In this document: positions 1 through 8,136 of the stretch, piece after piece
Numbering within the stretch: the first letter of the stretch is position 1
Layout: every line of letters begins with the position of its first letter
NCBI GenBank assembly: GCA_020881835.1
Contig: CP052876.1
Coordinates: forward strand, 1,736,001 to 1,800,000
Length of the DNA: 64,000 bases
Reading direction: 5' to 3'
Origin: Kineosporiaceae bacterium SCSIO 59966
GTDB lineage: Bacteria; Actinomycetota; Actinomycetes; Actinomycetales; SCSIO-59966
Translations under genes and position numbers: made by a program
The notes under the pieces: generated by a model
Told to the model about the DNA's origin: nothing
What the model saw: only the letters and a program-made list of their open reading frames with translations
Databases searched by the model: none

Positions 1-1205
1 GGCGCCGCCGCGGCCAGTGTCGGGCGGGCTGCGTACCGGGCGGCGGCCGCGTGCAGCCACCACCCGCCGCCGGGGTCGGGGCGGACCAGGCCGGCGTCGG
101 TGAGGACGTCGGTGGCCTCCGCCCGGGCCGCCTGCGGGTTGTCGCGGTGCTCCCGGCGCAGCCCCGCGCCCCACTCGGCCAGCACGTCCTCGGCCGCCCG
201 GGCCACGACGTCCGGGCCGAGCCACCACCACACCCGGTCCGCGGTGTCCGCGCTCCGGGCCGCCGGCCGGGCCACCTCCACCAGCCGTTCCAGCCACAGG
301 AGGGCGAGGTGCCGCGCGGACCCGGTGCCGGGGAACGGGGCGTCGGTCAGCTCGTCGAGCGGGTCGACGGCCAGGGCACCCTCGGCGCGCAGCTCGAGGT
401 CGAGCCCGAACCGGTCGGCGAACCAGTCCCGCTCCCGGTTGCGGTTGCGCCGCCACCACTCGGCCTGGTCCTCGGTGAGGTCGGTGACGGACAGCACCGG
501 GGTCTCCACGAGCCGGCGGCGGACGGCGACCCGGGCGCCCCCGGACGCCGAGGGCAGGGCCGCGACGTCCAGCAGCTCGCGGGGGCCGGTGGCCGAGGCC
601 AGCGGGGCGGCGACGAGCAGGCCGAGCCGGTCGCGGCGGACGTCGAGCAGGGACAGGGTGCGCTGCTCGGCCCAGTGCTCGAGGTCACCGTCCCGTTCGG
701 TGAGCACGCCGAGGTCGACGAGGGCCAGCAGGGCCCCGTGCAGGGCCCGCCGGTCGGCGATCGCGTCGAGGTCCACGTCGAGGCCGGCGTCCCCGGCCGC
801 GGAGCGGACCTCGGCGACGAGCTCGTCGACGAGCAGCTGGGTCTTGCACCGGGTGAGCGCGGCGAGGGTGAGGCAGAGCAGGGCGTAGCCGCGGGGCCCG
901 AACGGCCGGCCGGACCGGCGCCGCAGGGGCCGTGAGGCGTCGTCGCCGAGACCGGCCTTGAACAGCCGGGCCGCGCCCGGTTCGACGACGAGGCGGTACC
1001 CGAGGCCGTCGGCGAAGGTCCTCGTCAGCTCGTCGCGGTGCCGCCGGACGAGGCGCAGCAGGGCGGCGGAGTCGTCGTCCTCGTCGGTGACCAGGGGCGT
1101 GCGGAGCAGGCCACGGGCGGCGCGTCGACGCTCCTGGGCGGCCTGCAGGTCCCCGGCGGGCGCGGGACGGTCGACCCGGGGCTGGGTCACTGGTCCCCCA
1201 TCCAT
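1..1205 (-). CDS. jetB: Wadjet component JetB-like (DUF2398/TIGR02678), 3' end off the window
   Basis: The minus frame is open from ATG at 1205 to the left edge, about 401 codons with no stop, so the C-terminus is missing. The protein starts MDGGPVTQPRVDRPAP and has a basic helical N-terminus followed by a winged-helix-like region (GPRGYALLCLTLAALTRCK) and a Trp/Arg-rich stretch (AEWWRRNRNRERDWF). That layout is what I associate with DUF2398, a family found in a four-gene cluster with DUF2397, an SMC-like ATPase and a DUF2399/Toprim nuclease, i.e. the Wadjet anti-plasmid system. It begins 10 bp after the stop of the DUF2397 gene. The nearest GGAGGT lies about 20 bp upstream, so a GTG at 1190 behind GGGGGA is an alternative start. 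The condensin-like JetC and nuclease JetD would be expected further left. Confidence 0.78.
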   Translation of the reverse strand, partial: MDGGPVTQPRVDRPAPAGDLQAAQERRRAARGLLRTPLVTDEDDDSAALLRLVRRHRDELTRTFADGLGYRLVVEPGAARLFKAGLGDDASRPLRRRSGRPFGPRGYALLCLTLAALTRCKTQLLVDELVAEVRSAAGDAGLDVDLDAIADRRALHGALLALVDLGVLTERDGDLEHWAEQRTLSLLDVRRDRLGLLVAAPLASATGPRELLDVAALPSASGGARVAVRRRLVETPVLSVTDLTEDQAEWWRRNRNRERDWFADRFGLDLELRAEGALAVDPLDELTDAPFPGTGSARHLALLWLERLVEVARPAARSADTADRVWWWLGPDVVARAAEDVLAEWGAGLRREHRDNPQAARAEATDVLTDAGLVRPDPGGGWWLHAAAARYAARPTLAAAA

Positions 1206-1215
1206 GTCACGGCGC

Positions 1216-2793
1216 TCACGCGCTGACCTCCTGCTGCCCGGTGCGGACATCTGTCGCGGTGGTGAGGCTAAGGGTCAGGTCCGACAGCACGAGCCGCCCT
1301 TCCGGGCTGGCGATGGTCGTGCTGCGCCCGGGGGTGCGGCGGACCGCCAGGCGGAAGGCGGCCTGGCTGTCGGTGGACGCGGTGGCGTCGGCGCGGGCCT
1401 CCCCGCCGGCGCCGAGTGCCGGGCCGCTCCCGGTGAGCGCCCGGGCCAGCACCTCCAGCAGGGCCGCGCGGGCGTCGTCGGAGATCCGCAGCACCTCCGG
1501 CTCGCCGGTGTGCCGGGCCACCTCGGCCAGGGCGGCGGCCCGCCGGCGCTCAGCCGCCTGCCGCTCGGCGAGCCGGGCGCGCTTGGCGTCGGTGAAGTCC
1601 TCGCGGCGTCCGGAGCGGCCGGTGACCTTGCGCTCACCGCGTTGCCGCAGGGTCACCGGCACCTCCGCGACCGGGGTGCGCCACCAGGAGGCGGTGGCCG
1701 GGACCGGGTCGGCGTCGTCGTCCGCCGGGAAGGCCAGGTGGCGACAGGAGTACAGGCCGAACGCAGCCGCCCACAGCGCGTGCGCCGTGGCGTCGTCCGC
1801 CTCATCGAACCAACCGGCGAGGCGCAGCAGGTCGGCGTACCGGCTGCGCTCCCGGTCGCTGCTCGCGGCGATCCGGCGCAGGTTGACCAGCAGTGCCCGC
1901 ATGGCCTCGGTGGCGAGCCGGCGGACCCCGTCGGCGTCGGCGTCCCGGCCGGGGGTGCCGACGAACCAGCTGTGCAGACCGTCCCAGTCACGGGGGTCCA
2001 GGCCGCGGGCGCGGCGGGCCTGCCGGCCGTCCAGGGACATCAGCCGGCTGCCGGCGTTGGCGCGGGCGGTCAGGGCCGGCACGAGCGGCCGCAGCGCCGT
2101 CAGCTCCTCGGCGATCTGCGGCATCCGGCGGGCGACCTCCTCGACGAACCGCTGCAGGTAGTCCAGCAGCGCCGTCTTGAACGCCTGGTACTCATCCCGG
2201 TCCAGGTCGTAGCGGACGAGCACCTGGGACAGGTAGGTGTAGAACTCGCGGGTCGACTCCACCAGCCGCTCGAACTGGGCGAACACCGTGCCGATCCGGC
2301 GGGCGACGTCGTCCGGGTCGGCGGTGGCCAGTGCGGGTGCGTCGTCGCGGTGCAGCCGACGCAGGCCGTCGAGGATCCCGCCGAGCATCTCGGTGGACAC
2401 CTCGTGGGCGGTGTCGGTGTGCTGCAGCAGCTCCTCCACCTGCCGCTGGACGAGCTCGCCGCGCTGGGTCAGCTGGTAGCGGGCCCGGTTCGCCAGGTAG
2501 TCCCGCAGGCTGCGGGCCTCGGTCTCCCGGGGGCTGCGGGCCAGGTTGCCGTGCTCGACGAGGTAGGACAGGCGCGCGTCGACGGTGTCGACGTCCAGCT
2601 CCAGACCCTGCTCGGCGAGCCGCTGGGCGACCTCCGCCGCGGACTGGTCCGACAGCAGCCCGGCAATAGCGCCGGTGAACGTCCGCATGATCGCCAGGTA
2701 GGACGCCGCCTCCTCGTTGACGGCGTAGCGCAACGCCTCCAGCCGGACGCGGTCGTCCCGGCCGAGTCGCTCCGGCGGCAGCTGCTGGCTCAC
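1216..2793 (-). CDS. jetA: Wadjet component JetA-like (DUF2397/TIGR02677)
   Basis: A 525-residue protein starting at GTG 2793. Its N-terminus (RDDRVRLEALRYAVNEEAA, then YLAIMRTF) and the middle winged-helix segment (LSYLVEHGNLARSPRE) match my memory of DUF2397, the kleisin-like first gene of the DUF2397/DUF2398 class of Wadjet systems. JetA is thought to bridge the SMC heads of JetC in a complex that extrudes and cleaves circular plasmid DNA. A long helical region (about residues 250-450) rich in Arg and Ala follows, with RERSRYADLLRLAGWF as a recognisable piece. It is the first gene of a leftward operon and is divergent from the PPOX gene with only 46 bp between starts. No good Shine-Dalgarno site precedes the GTG, so the message may be leaderless. 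Confidence 0.82.
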   Translation of the reverse strand: MSQQLPPERLGRDDRVRLEALRYAVNEEAASYLAIMRTFTGAIAGLLSDQSAAEVAQRLAEQGLELDVDTVDARLSYLVEHGNLARSPRETEARSLRDYLANRARYQLTQRGELVQRQVEELLQHTDTAHEVSTEMLGGILDGLRRLHRDDAPALATADPDDVARRIGTVFAQFERLVESTREFYTYLSQVLVRYDLDRDEYQAFKTALLDYLQRFVEEVARRMPQIAEELTALRPLVPALTARANAGSRLMSLDGRQARRARGLDPRDWDGLHSWFVGTPGRDADADGVRRLATEAMRALLVNLRRIAASSDRERSRYADLLRLAGWFDEADDATAHALWAAAFGLYSCRHLAFPADDDADPVPATASWWRTPVAEVPVTLRQRGERKVTGRSGRREDFTDAKRARLAERQAAERRRAAALAEVARHTGEPEVLRISDDARAALLEVLARALTGSGPALGAGGEARADATASTDSQAAFRLAVRRTPGRSTTIASPEGRLVLSDLTLSLTTATDVRTGQQEVSA

Positions 2794-2839
2794 GGTCGGC
2801 CACGATAACCGCGCCCACCGACAGGACTAGCGTTCCGGC

Positions 2840-3256
2840 ATGACCGGTCGCAGCGAGCACGCCCTCGCCTTCATCTCCCGGCACCACCACGCCGTCATGG
2901 CGACCACCCGCGCGGACGGCAGGGCGGCGATGTCCCCGGTGCTCGCCACCGTGGACGACGAGGGGCGGGTGCTCGTCAGCTCACGGGAGACGGCGATGAA
3001 GGTCCGCCACCTCCGCCGGGACCCGTACGCGTCGCTGTGCGTGTTCACCGACAGGTTCTTCGGGTCGTGGGTGCAGGTCGAGGGCGACGTGGAGGTGCTC
3101 TCGCTGCCCGAGGCCATGGAACCGCTCGTCGGCTACTACCGGCTGGCCGTCGGGGAGCACCCGGACTGGGACGACTACCGCGCCGCAATGACCAGCGAGC
3201 AGCGCGTGCTGCTGCGGATGACGGTGACCAGGTCGGGGCCGGCGCAGCAGGGCTGA
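2840..3256 (+). CDS. PPOX-class F420/flavin-dependent oxidoreductase
   Basis: A 138-residue split-barrel protein of the pyridoxamine 5'-phosphate oxidase superfamily. The order HHAVMATTRADGRAAMSPVL, then VLVSSRETAMKVRHLRRDP, then FVQ-like WVQVEGDVEV is the usual pattern of small actinobacterial PPOX proteins that bind F420 or FMN and reduce small molecules in the cytosol. The substrate cannot be predicted. A -10-like TAGCGT ends 5 bp before the ATG, which suggests a leaderless transcript; this promoter would share the 46-bp intergenic space with jetA. The gene converges on the NERD gene with 10 bp between stops. It looks like core-genome content rather than part of the defence cluster. Confidence 0.85.
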   Translation: MTGRSEHALAFISRHHHAVMATTRADGRAAMSPVLATVDDEGRVLVSSRETAMKVRHLRRDPYASLCVFTDRFFGSWVQVEGDVEVLSLPEAMEPLVGYYRLAVGEHPDWDDYRAAMTSEQRVLLRMTVTRSGPAQQG

Positions 3257-3266
3257 GCCGGAGTCC

Positions 3267-4175
3267 TCACGGCTGGCCCACGACGCCGGGGGGTGCGGGC
3301 GACGCAGCTGACACGGTCGGCACGGCTGGCACGGTCGGCGCGGTCGCGCGGAGCAGGCCCGCGGTGAGGCTGTTCAGCCACAGCAGGGACATGACGATCA
3401 CACCCACGGCGACGGCGGCCTTGAGTCCGCGACCCCCCTCGGACGACGGCACTCCCCTGCCGACGGACGGCCCGCGACGACCTGGCGGCATCCGTGGCGG
3501 GTTACGTGGCAGACCGGTGGGCCGAGCCAGGACGGTCGGGGCCCGCTGGGCCAGCGCGGCCGTGGTGGCCAGCTCGGGGCTGTGCGGACCGGCGAGGTGA
3601 CGGCGCAGGGATGCGTGCAGGGCGGAAACCTCCTCCGGGCGCAGCACCGGCGGCAGGGAGCGCAGCCACGGCGCGAGGCCGGTCAGTCCGACGAGGACGG
3701 CCCCGGGAGGCAGCGTCTGCGGGTTGAGCGGCTGCTGGATCAGGCAGACCACGGCGCGCACGGCGGACCGGTGCTGCGGCGTCAGCAGCGCGGTGACGGC
3801 CCCGGCGGCCGCGCAGACGGCCACCGGGACCTGGTCGCGGCGGTAGCCGTTCTGTCGCAGGACGCCGTCGTGGACGCTGACAGTGCCGGACCAGTTCTTC
3901 GCGTCGATGACAATGACGCCGCCGGGTCCGATCGCGACGTGGTCGAGGTTGGCCTTGGGCCGCCCGGGCCAGTGGACGTCGTGCAGGACACGCCAGCCGT
4001 TCTCGCCCAGTGCTTCCAGCGCGCGGGCGACCGCCCGCTCGCCCGCAGCGCCGGCCTCCCAGGCCTGACGGTTGCGCCGCGCCCTGGCCAGCTGCTCGAC
4101 CAGCTCGGCCTCGCGCGCCGCAGCGCGGCGGGCCATGTCCTCGGCCCCACCGCCCGCAGCTCCTGTCACGGACAC
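3267..4175 (-). CDS. NERD-domain protein with C-terminal membrane segment
   Basis: A 302-residue protein if translation starts at GTG 4175, which has GGGGGG six bases upstream; the frame is open further up to 4385, but that stretch looks non-coding. An N-terminal basic helix (about residues 10-40) is followed by a nuclease-related domain. AGERAVARALEAL, WRVLHDVHWPG, NLDHVAIGPGGVIVIDAKNW gives the D...E/D-x-K core of NERD (here DAK). A Pro/Arg-rich linker leads to one hydrophobic helix (AVAVGVIVMSLLWLNSLTAG) near the C-terminus, so the domain is probably tethered to the membrane. NERD proteins are related to restriction-type nucleases; their roles are mostly unproven. The divergent neighbour also carries an E-x-K nuclease-like segment. 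Confidence 0.78.
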   Translation of the reverse strand: MSVTGAAGGGAEDMARRAAAREAELVEQLARARRNRQAWEAGAAGERAVARALEALGENGWRVLHDVHWPGRPKANLDHVAIGPGGVIVIDAKNWSGTVSVHDGVLRQNGYRRDQVPVAVCAAAGAVTALLTPQHRSAVRAVVCLIQQPLNPQTLPPGAVLVGLTGLAPWLRSLPPVLRPEEVSALHASLRRHLAGPHSPELATTAALAQRAPTVLARPTGLPRNPPRMPPGRRGPSVGRGVPSSEGGRGLKAAVAVGVIVMSLLWLNSLTAGLLRATAPTVPAVPTVSAASPAPPGVVGQP

Positions 4176-4416
4176 GTGGCACCCCCCGTCATTGCCGCCT
4201 GCACCGGCGTCACGGCCGGTCCTGGGACGTCTCCGGCCAGACCTACCTCTCTCGGCCGGTCCTGTGACGGGCTTGAGCGCTCGTACGCCGTCCGGGTGAG
4301 CCTCCGGACGGACCCGGGACTCGCTATGGTGCCGGTCAGCGGCCCGACGGGCTTCCCGTGTCACGGGACATGCCCCCACCCGCACGAGTCACTTCGTGCT
4401 GCCTGGGGGACGATCC

Positions 4417-6324
4417 GTGACGCTGCTCCGCCGCTCCGCGGCCGCCTTGCACGCCGAGCTGTCTGCCGGCGACTCCGTGGTCGAGCACATGATGCGCCAG
4501 ATGATCCGCCGCATGGGGCACCGGCCGGCCGAGGCGGAGGTGGCCTCCTGGCGGCGCAGCCTCCCGGTCCTCATGACCGACCTGGTGGAGGCCGGGCTCG
4601 GGAACGTCGAGGTGCTCGTCGAGCACCACCTGCCGCTGACCAGCCAGCGGGCGGACGTCGTCCTGGCCGGCGCGCACCCCCGGACGGGCGACCCCTCCTA
4701 CGTCGTCGTCGAGCTCAAGCAGTGGAGTGCGGCCCGCCGCTGGGAGGACGACCCGAACCTGGTGGATGTGCCGGGCATGCCCGGCGGCCCGAAGCTGCAC
4801 CCGGTCAAGCAGGTGCGCGGCTACTGCGAGTACCTCATGGACTTCACCCGGACCGTGCAGGACCTGCCCGACGCGCTGGCCGGCGTCGCCTACCTGCACA
4901 ACGCGGTCGAGCGCGAGCGGGTCGGGGACCTCCTCGCCTATCCGATGGATCTCACCGGGCGGCTGTTCACGGCCGCAGACCGCGGGGCGCTGCGGGAGTT
5001 CCTGCGCCAACGGCTCTCACCGGACGTGGCCGGTGCCCCGTTCGCGGACGCGCTGCTGCACTCCAAGGTGGCGCCGTCCGTGCAGCTGCTGAAGGTCGCC
5101 GCAGACGAGGTGCGCGACCGGGAACAGTTTCCCCTGGTGGGCAACCAGCAGCTCGCCGTCGACATGGTCCTGCACGAGGTCGAGCGGTCGCGTCGGGCCG
5201 ACAGCAAGCGGGTCCTCGTCGTCACGGGCGGGCCGGGCAGCGGCAAGAGCGTCATCGCCCTGTCACTGCTGGGCGAGCTCGCCCGGCAGGGGCGCTCCGT
5301 CGTCCACGCGACGGGCTCTCGCTCCTTCACCCAGACCCTGCGGCAGGTCACCGGGCACCGGGCTCCGCGGGTGCGCAGCCTGTTCAAGTACTTCAACCAG
5401 TTCATGACGGCGGAGCGCAACGGCCTCGACGTCCTCATCCTCGACGAGGCGCACCGGATCCGCCGGACGTCCGTGGACCGGTACACCCGGGCCGAGCTCC
5501 GCAGCGACCGTCCGCAGCTCGACGAGCTGATCGCCGCGGCGCGGGTGCCGGTGTTCCTGCTCGACGAGGAGCAGACCGTCCGCCCCGGGGAGATGGGGTC
5601 CGTCGAGGAGATCGCGGCGCACTGCGCCCGACTCGGCCTCGACCACTGCGTCGTCGAGCTGGGCAGCCAGTTCCGGTGCGGTGGCAGCGAGGAGTACGTG
5701 CACTGGGTGCACGGGTTGCTCGGTCTGGCGGACGGCGGGCCGGCGCCGTGGCCAGGCGACCCGGCGATGCGGCTGCGGGTCGCCGAGAGCCCCGAGGAGC
5801 TCGAGGTCTTCCTCGAGCAGCAGCGGGAGCAGGGGTACTCCGCACGGATCACTGCAGGCTACTGCTGGCCGTGGAGCGACCCTCGCCCGGACGGCACGCT
5901 GGTGGCGGACGTGCGGATCGGCGCCTGGAGCCGGCCCTGGAACGTCAAGGGCGACCGCCGGGTGGGTGGCGCCCCGCCGGCTGCCCTGTGGGCGACGGAC
6001 GACGCCGGGTTCGGCCAGGTGGGGTGCGTGTACACGGCCCAGGGCTTCGAGTACGACTGGAACGGCGTCATCCTGGGACCCGACCTGGTCTGGCGCGACG
6101 GCCGCCTGGTCAGCGTGCGAGGAGCGAACAAGGACCCGGACTTCCGCAACACCAAGACGGTGAGCGACGCAGAGTTCGACCGCCTTGTGCGCAACGTCTA
6201 CAAGGTGCTGCTCACCCGCGGCATGGTCGGGACCGTTGTGTACTCGACCGATCCGCCGACGCAGGAGGCGCTGAGGCGGCTCATCAAGGGTTCGACGCAG
6301 GGTAGTGCCTCAGCCTCCGGGTGA
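4417..6324 (+). CDS. Nuclease-helicase fusion, DUF2075 / Schlafen-group-3-like ATPase
   Basis: A 635-residue protein. I start at GTG 4417 because GGGGGA lies six bases before it; an upstream GTG at 4396 lacks such a site. The first 180 residues hold a PD-(D/E)xK-like segment (QRADVVLAG ... YVVVELKQW, with an ELK core) followed by VKQVRGYCEYL. The central part is a superfamily 1-type ATPase: Walker A GGPGSGKSVIA near residue 275, Walker B VLILDEAHRIRR near residue 340, and a C-terminal helicase half with VGCVYTAQGFEYDWNGVILG and VYKVLLTRGMVGTVVYS. This is the DUF2075 arrangement found as stand-alone proteins in defence islands. The IS1380 element begins 78 bp downstream, so the 3' flank has been disturbed but the gene itself is intact. 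Confidence 0.82.
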   Translation: MTLLRRSAAALHAELSAGDSVVEHMMRQMIRRMGHRPAEAEVASWRRSLPVLMTDLVEAGLGNVEVLVEHHLPLTSQRADVVLAGAHPRTGDPSYVVVELKQWSAARRWEDDPNLVDVPGMPGGPKLHPVKQVRGYCEYLMDFTRTVQDLPDALAGVAYLHNAVERERVGDLLAYPMDLTGRLFTAADRGALREFLRQRLSPDVAGAPFADALLHSKVAPSVQLLKVAADEVRDREQFPLVGNQQLAVDMVLHEVERSRRADSKRVLVVTGGPGSGKSVIALSLLGELARQGRSVVHATGSRSFTQTLRQVTGHRAPRVRSLFKYFNQFMTAERNGLDVLILDEAHRIRRTSVDRYTRAELRSDRPQLDELIAAARVPVFLLDEEQTVRPGEMGSVEEIAAHCARLGLDHCVVELGSQFRCGGSEEYVHWVHGLLGLADGGPAPWPGDPAMRLRVAESPEELEVFLEQQREQGYSARITAGYCWPWSDPRPDGTLVADVRIGAWSRPWNVKGDRRVGGAPPAALWATDDAGFGQVGCVYTAQGFEYDWNGVILGPDLVWRDGRLVSVRGANKDPDFRNTKTVSDAEFDRLVRNVYKVLLTRGMVGTVVYSTDPPTQEALRRLIKGSTQGSASASG

Positions 6325-6402
6325 ACTGAGGCCCGGGCCGTCGACCCGACTGTGCGCCCGGCGCCTTCACCGCTCGCACACGCGCGCTTGCCGGACCGCT
6401 AG

Positions 6403-8101
6403 CCCGGCGCTTTCGTCGCGGTCCGGCCTGACGGCGCGTTCATCACATGAAAAGTGCTCCTGACCTGGGATGATGTGGCTTGTCGAAGGTCCACGCGTTC
6501 CAGATCGAGGAGCACCTTTCAGGTGAAGCAGCGTAGCCGGTTCTATCCGCGTCTCCACGTCGACACGACCGGTACCGGTGGGGTCGGCCACGGCGGCGGA
6601 ACGGTGATCACCGAGACGGTCGCCACGACCGGGCTGGATGCGGCGCTGTCGCAGGCGCTGGCGCCGTGGCGCAAGCCGCTGGCGATCCACGATCCGGCCA
6701 AGGTGGTACTGGACCTGGCGGTCAGCCTGGTGCTCGGCGGGGACTGCCTGGCCGACGTCGCGGTGCTGCGCGCCGCACCTGAGGTGTACGGCCCGGTCGC
6801 GTCGGACCCGACGGTGTCACGGACGATCAGCGCGCTGGCCCAGGACGCCCCCGCAGCACTGAAGGCGATCAATGCGGCGCGGCAGGTCGCGCGCACGACG
6901 GCGTGGCGGCTGGCCGGCAGGCATGCTCCGGACGCCGGCACCAGCAGGGACCGGCCGCTGGTCATCGACTTGGACGCCACGCTGGTGACCTCGCACAGCG
7001 AGAAGGAGTCCGCCGCGCCGACCTTCAAACGGGGATACGGCTTCCACCCGTTGTGCTCGTTCGTCGACCATGGGGCCGACGGGACCGGGGAGCCGCTGTC
7101 GGTGCTGCTGCGGCCCGGGAACGCCGGTTCGAACACCGCCGCCGACCACATCACCGTCACCCGCGAGGCGTTGCGGCAGCTGCCGTCCCACCACAAGGGC
7201 ACCCGGGCCGGGCGCAAGGTGCTGATCCGCACCGACGCCGCCGGGGCCACCCACGAGTTCCTGAACTGGGTCGTGTCCCAACGCTTGTCGTACTCGGTCG
7301 GGTTCACCCTGCCGGCCGACTTCGAGCCGACTTTGAAGCTGATTCCGAAGCAGGCGTGGACCCCCGCCTACGACGGCGACGGTGACGTCCGCGAGGGAGC
7401 CTGGGTCACCGAGGTCACCCACCTCCTGGATCTGTCGACGTGGCCGAAAGGCATGCGGGTCATCATCCGCAAAGAACGCCCGCACCCCGGCGCGCAGCTG
7501 CGCATCACCGACGTCGACGGGCACCGGGTCACCGCGTTCGCCACCAACACCGGCCCCGGCGGCCTGGGCACCCAGCTGGCCGACCTGGAACTGCGGCACC
7601 GCCGCCGGGCTCGCGCCGAGGACCGCATCCGCTGCGCCAAGGACACCGGTCTGGCGAACCTGCCGCTGCACGACTTCGCGCAGAACCAGATCTGGTGCGC
7701 CATCGTCGCTCTCGCCGCGGAGCTCACCGCGTGGATGCAGATGCTGGCTCTCACCGGGCACGACGCCCGGCGCTGGGAGCCCAAACGGCTACGACTGCGG
7801 TTGTTCACCGTCCCGGCCACCCTGGCACGCACCGGCCGCCGGGTCGTCCTGCACGTCAAGACGACCGCGCCCTGGGGACACCTCGTCGACGACGGCGTCC
7901 GCCAACTCCGTGCCCTCGCCGCCCCCGGGTGAGCGCCGGCCCACCCGTCCCGACAAACCCAAGGACCCCACCGGCCAGTGGAACCGGCGACCACCCGAGA
8001 CGACACTCGGGGCGCTGTCACACCCTCCTGCCAGAATCACCCCACGCCGCGGTCACGACCCGCAGCGCCATGATCAACACCGGTGGGATGAAAGATCCGG
8101 G
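6403..8101 (+). mobile_element. IS1380-family insertion sequence, complete
   Basis: The ends are imperfect inverted repeats: CCCGGCGCTTTCGTC on the left (6403-6417) and CCCGGATCTTTCATC on the right (complement of 8087-8101), 12 of 15 identical. Both are bordered by CTAG (6399-6402 and 8102-8105), a 4-bp target duplication of a size expected for this family. The element is 1,699 bp and holds one transposase gene. The restored target reads CGCTAGCG, itself a palindrome. It separates the DUF2075 gene from the exporter gene and has removed or displaced whatever lay immediately upstream of the latter. Confidence 0.88.
6523..7932 (+). CDS. IS1380-family transposase
   Basis: A 469-residue DDE transposase starting at GTG 6523, with GAGGAGC upstream; the frame is open back to 6454 but those codons overlap the promoter region of the element. 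It shows the family layout: an N-terminal helical DNA-binding part, DLAVSLVLGGDCLADVAVLR, a first catalytic Asp in PLVIDLDATLVTSHSEKE, a second in VLIRTDAAGATHEFLNWV, and a C-terminal Glu in the region ARAEDRIRCAKDTGLANLPL. The ADLELRHRRRARAEDRIR stretch is typical of IS1380 proteins. Nothing indicates inactivation. Confidence 0.92.
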   Translation: MKQRSRFYPRLHVDTTGTGGVGHGGGTVITETVATTGLDAALSQALAPWRKPLAIHDPAKVVLDLAVSLVLGGDCLADVAVLRAAPEVYGPVASDPTVSRTISALAQDAPAALKAINAARQVARTTAWRLAGRHAPDAGTSRDRPLVIDLDATLVTSHSEKESAAPTFKRGYGFHPLCSFVDHGADGTGEPLSVLLRPGNAGSNTAADHITVTREALRQLPSHHKGTRAGRKVLIRTDAAGATHEFLNWVVSQRLSYSVGFTLPADFEPTLKLIPKQAWTPAYDGDGDVREGAWVTEVTHLLDLSTWPKGMRVIIRKERPHPGAQLRITDVDGHRVTAFATNTGPGGLGTQLADLELRHRRRARAEDRIRCAKDTGLANLPLHDFAQNQIWCAIVALAAELTAWMQMLALTGHDARRWEPKRLRLRLFTVPATLARTGRRVVLHVKTTAPWGHLVDDGVRQLRALAAPG

Positions 8102-8136
8102 CTAGCGCAGTCGCCTGCAGCAGACAGGCTGGGAGC

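Noticed and set aside
51-935. Long plus-strand open frame at the left edge
   Set aside because: It is antisense to the jetB-like gene; its Gly/Pro/Arg-rich translation is typical of a shadow in high-GC DNA.
3582-6305. Plus-strand open frame of over 900 codons
   Set aside because: It spans two genes in the wrong phase and gives a low-complexity Arg/Gly/Pro product. The NERD and DUF2075 genes explain the region.
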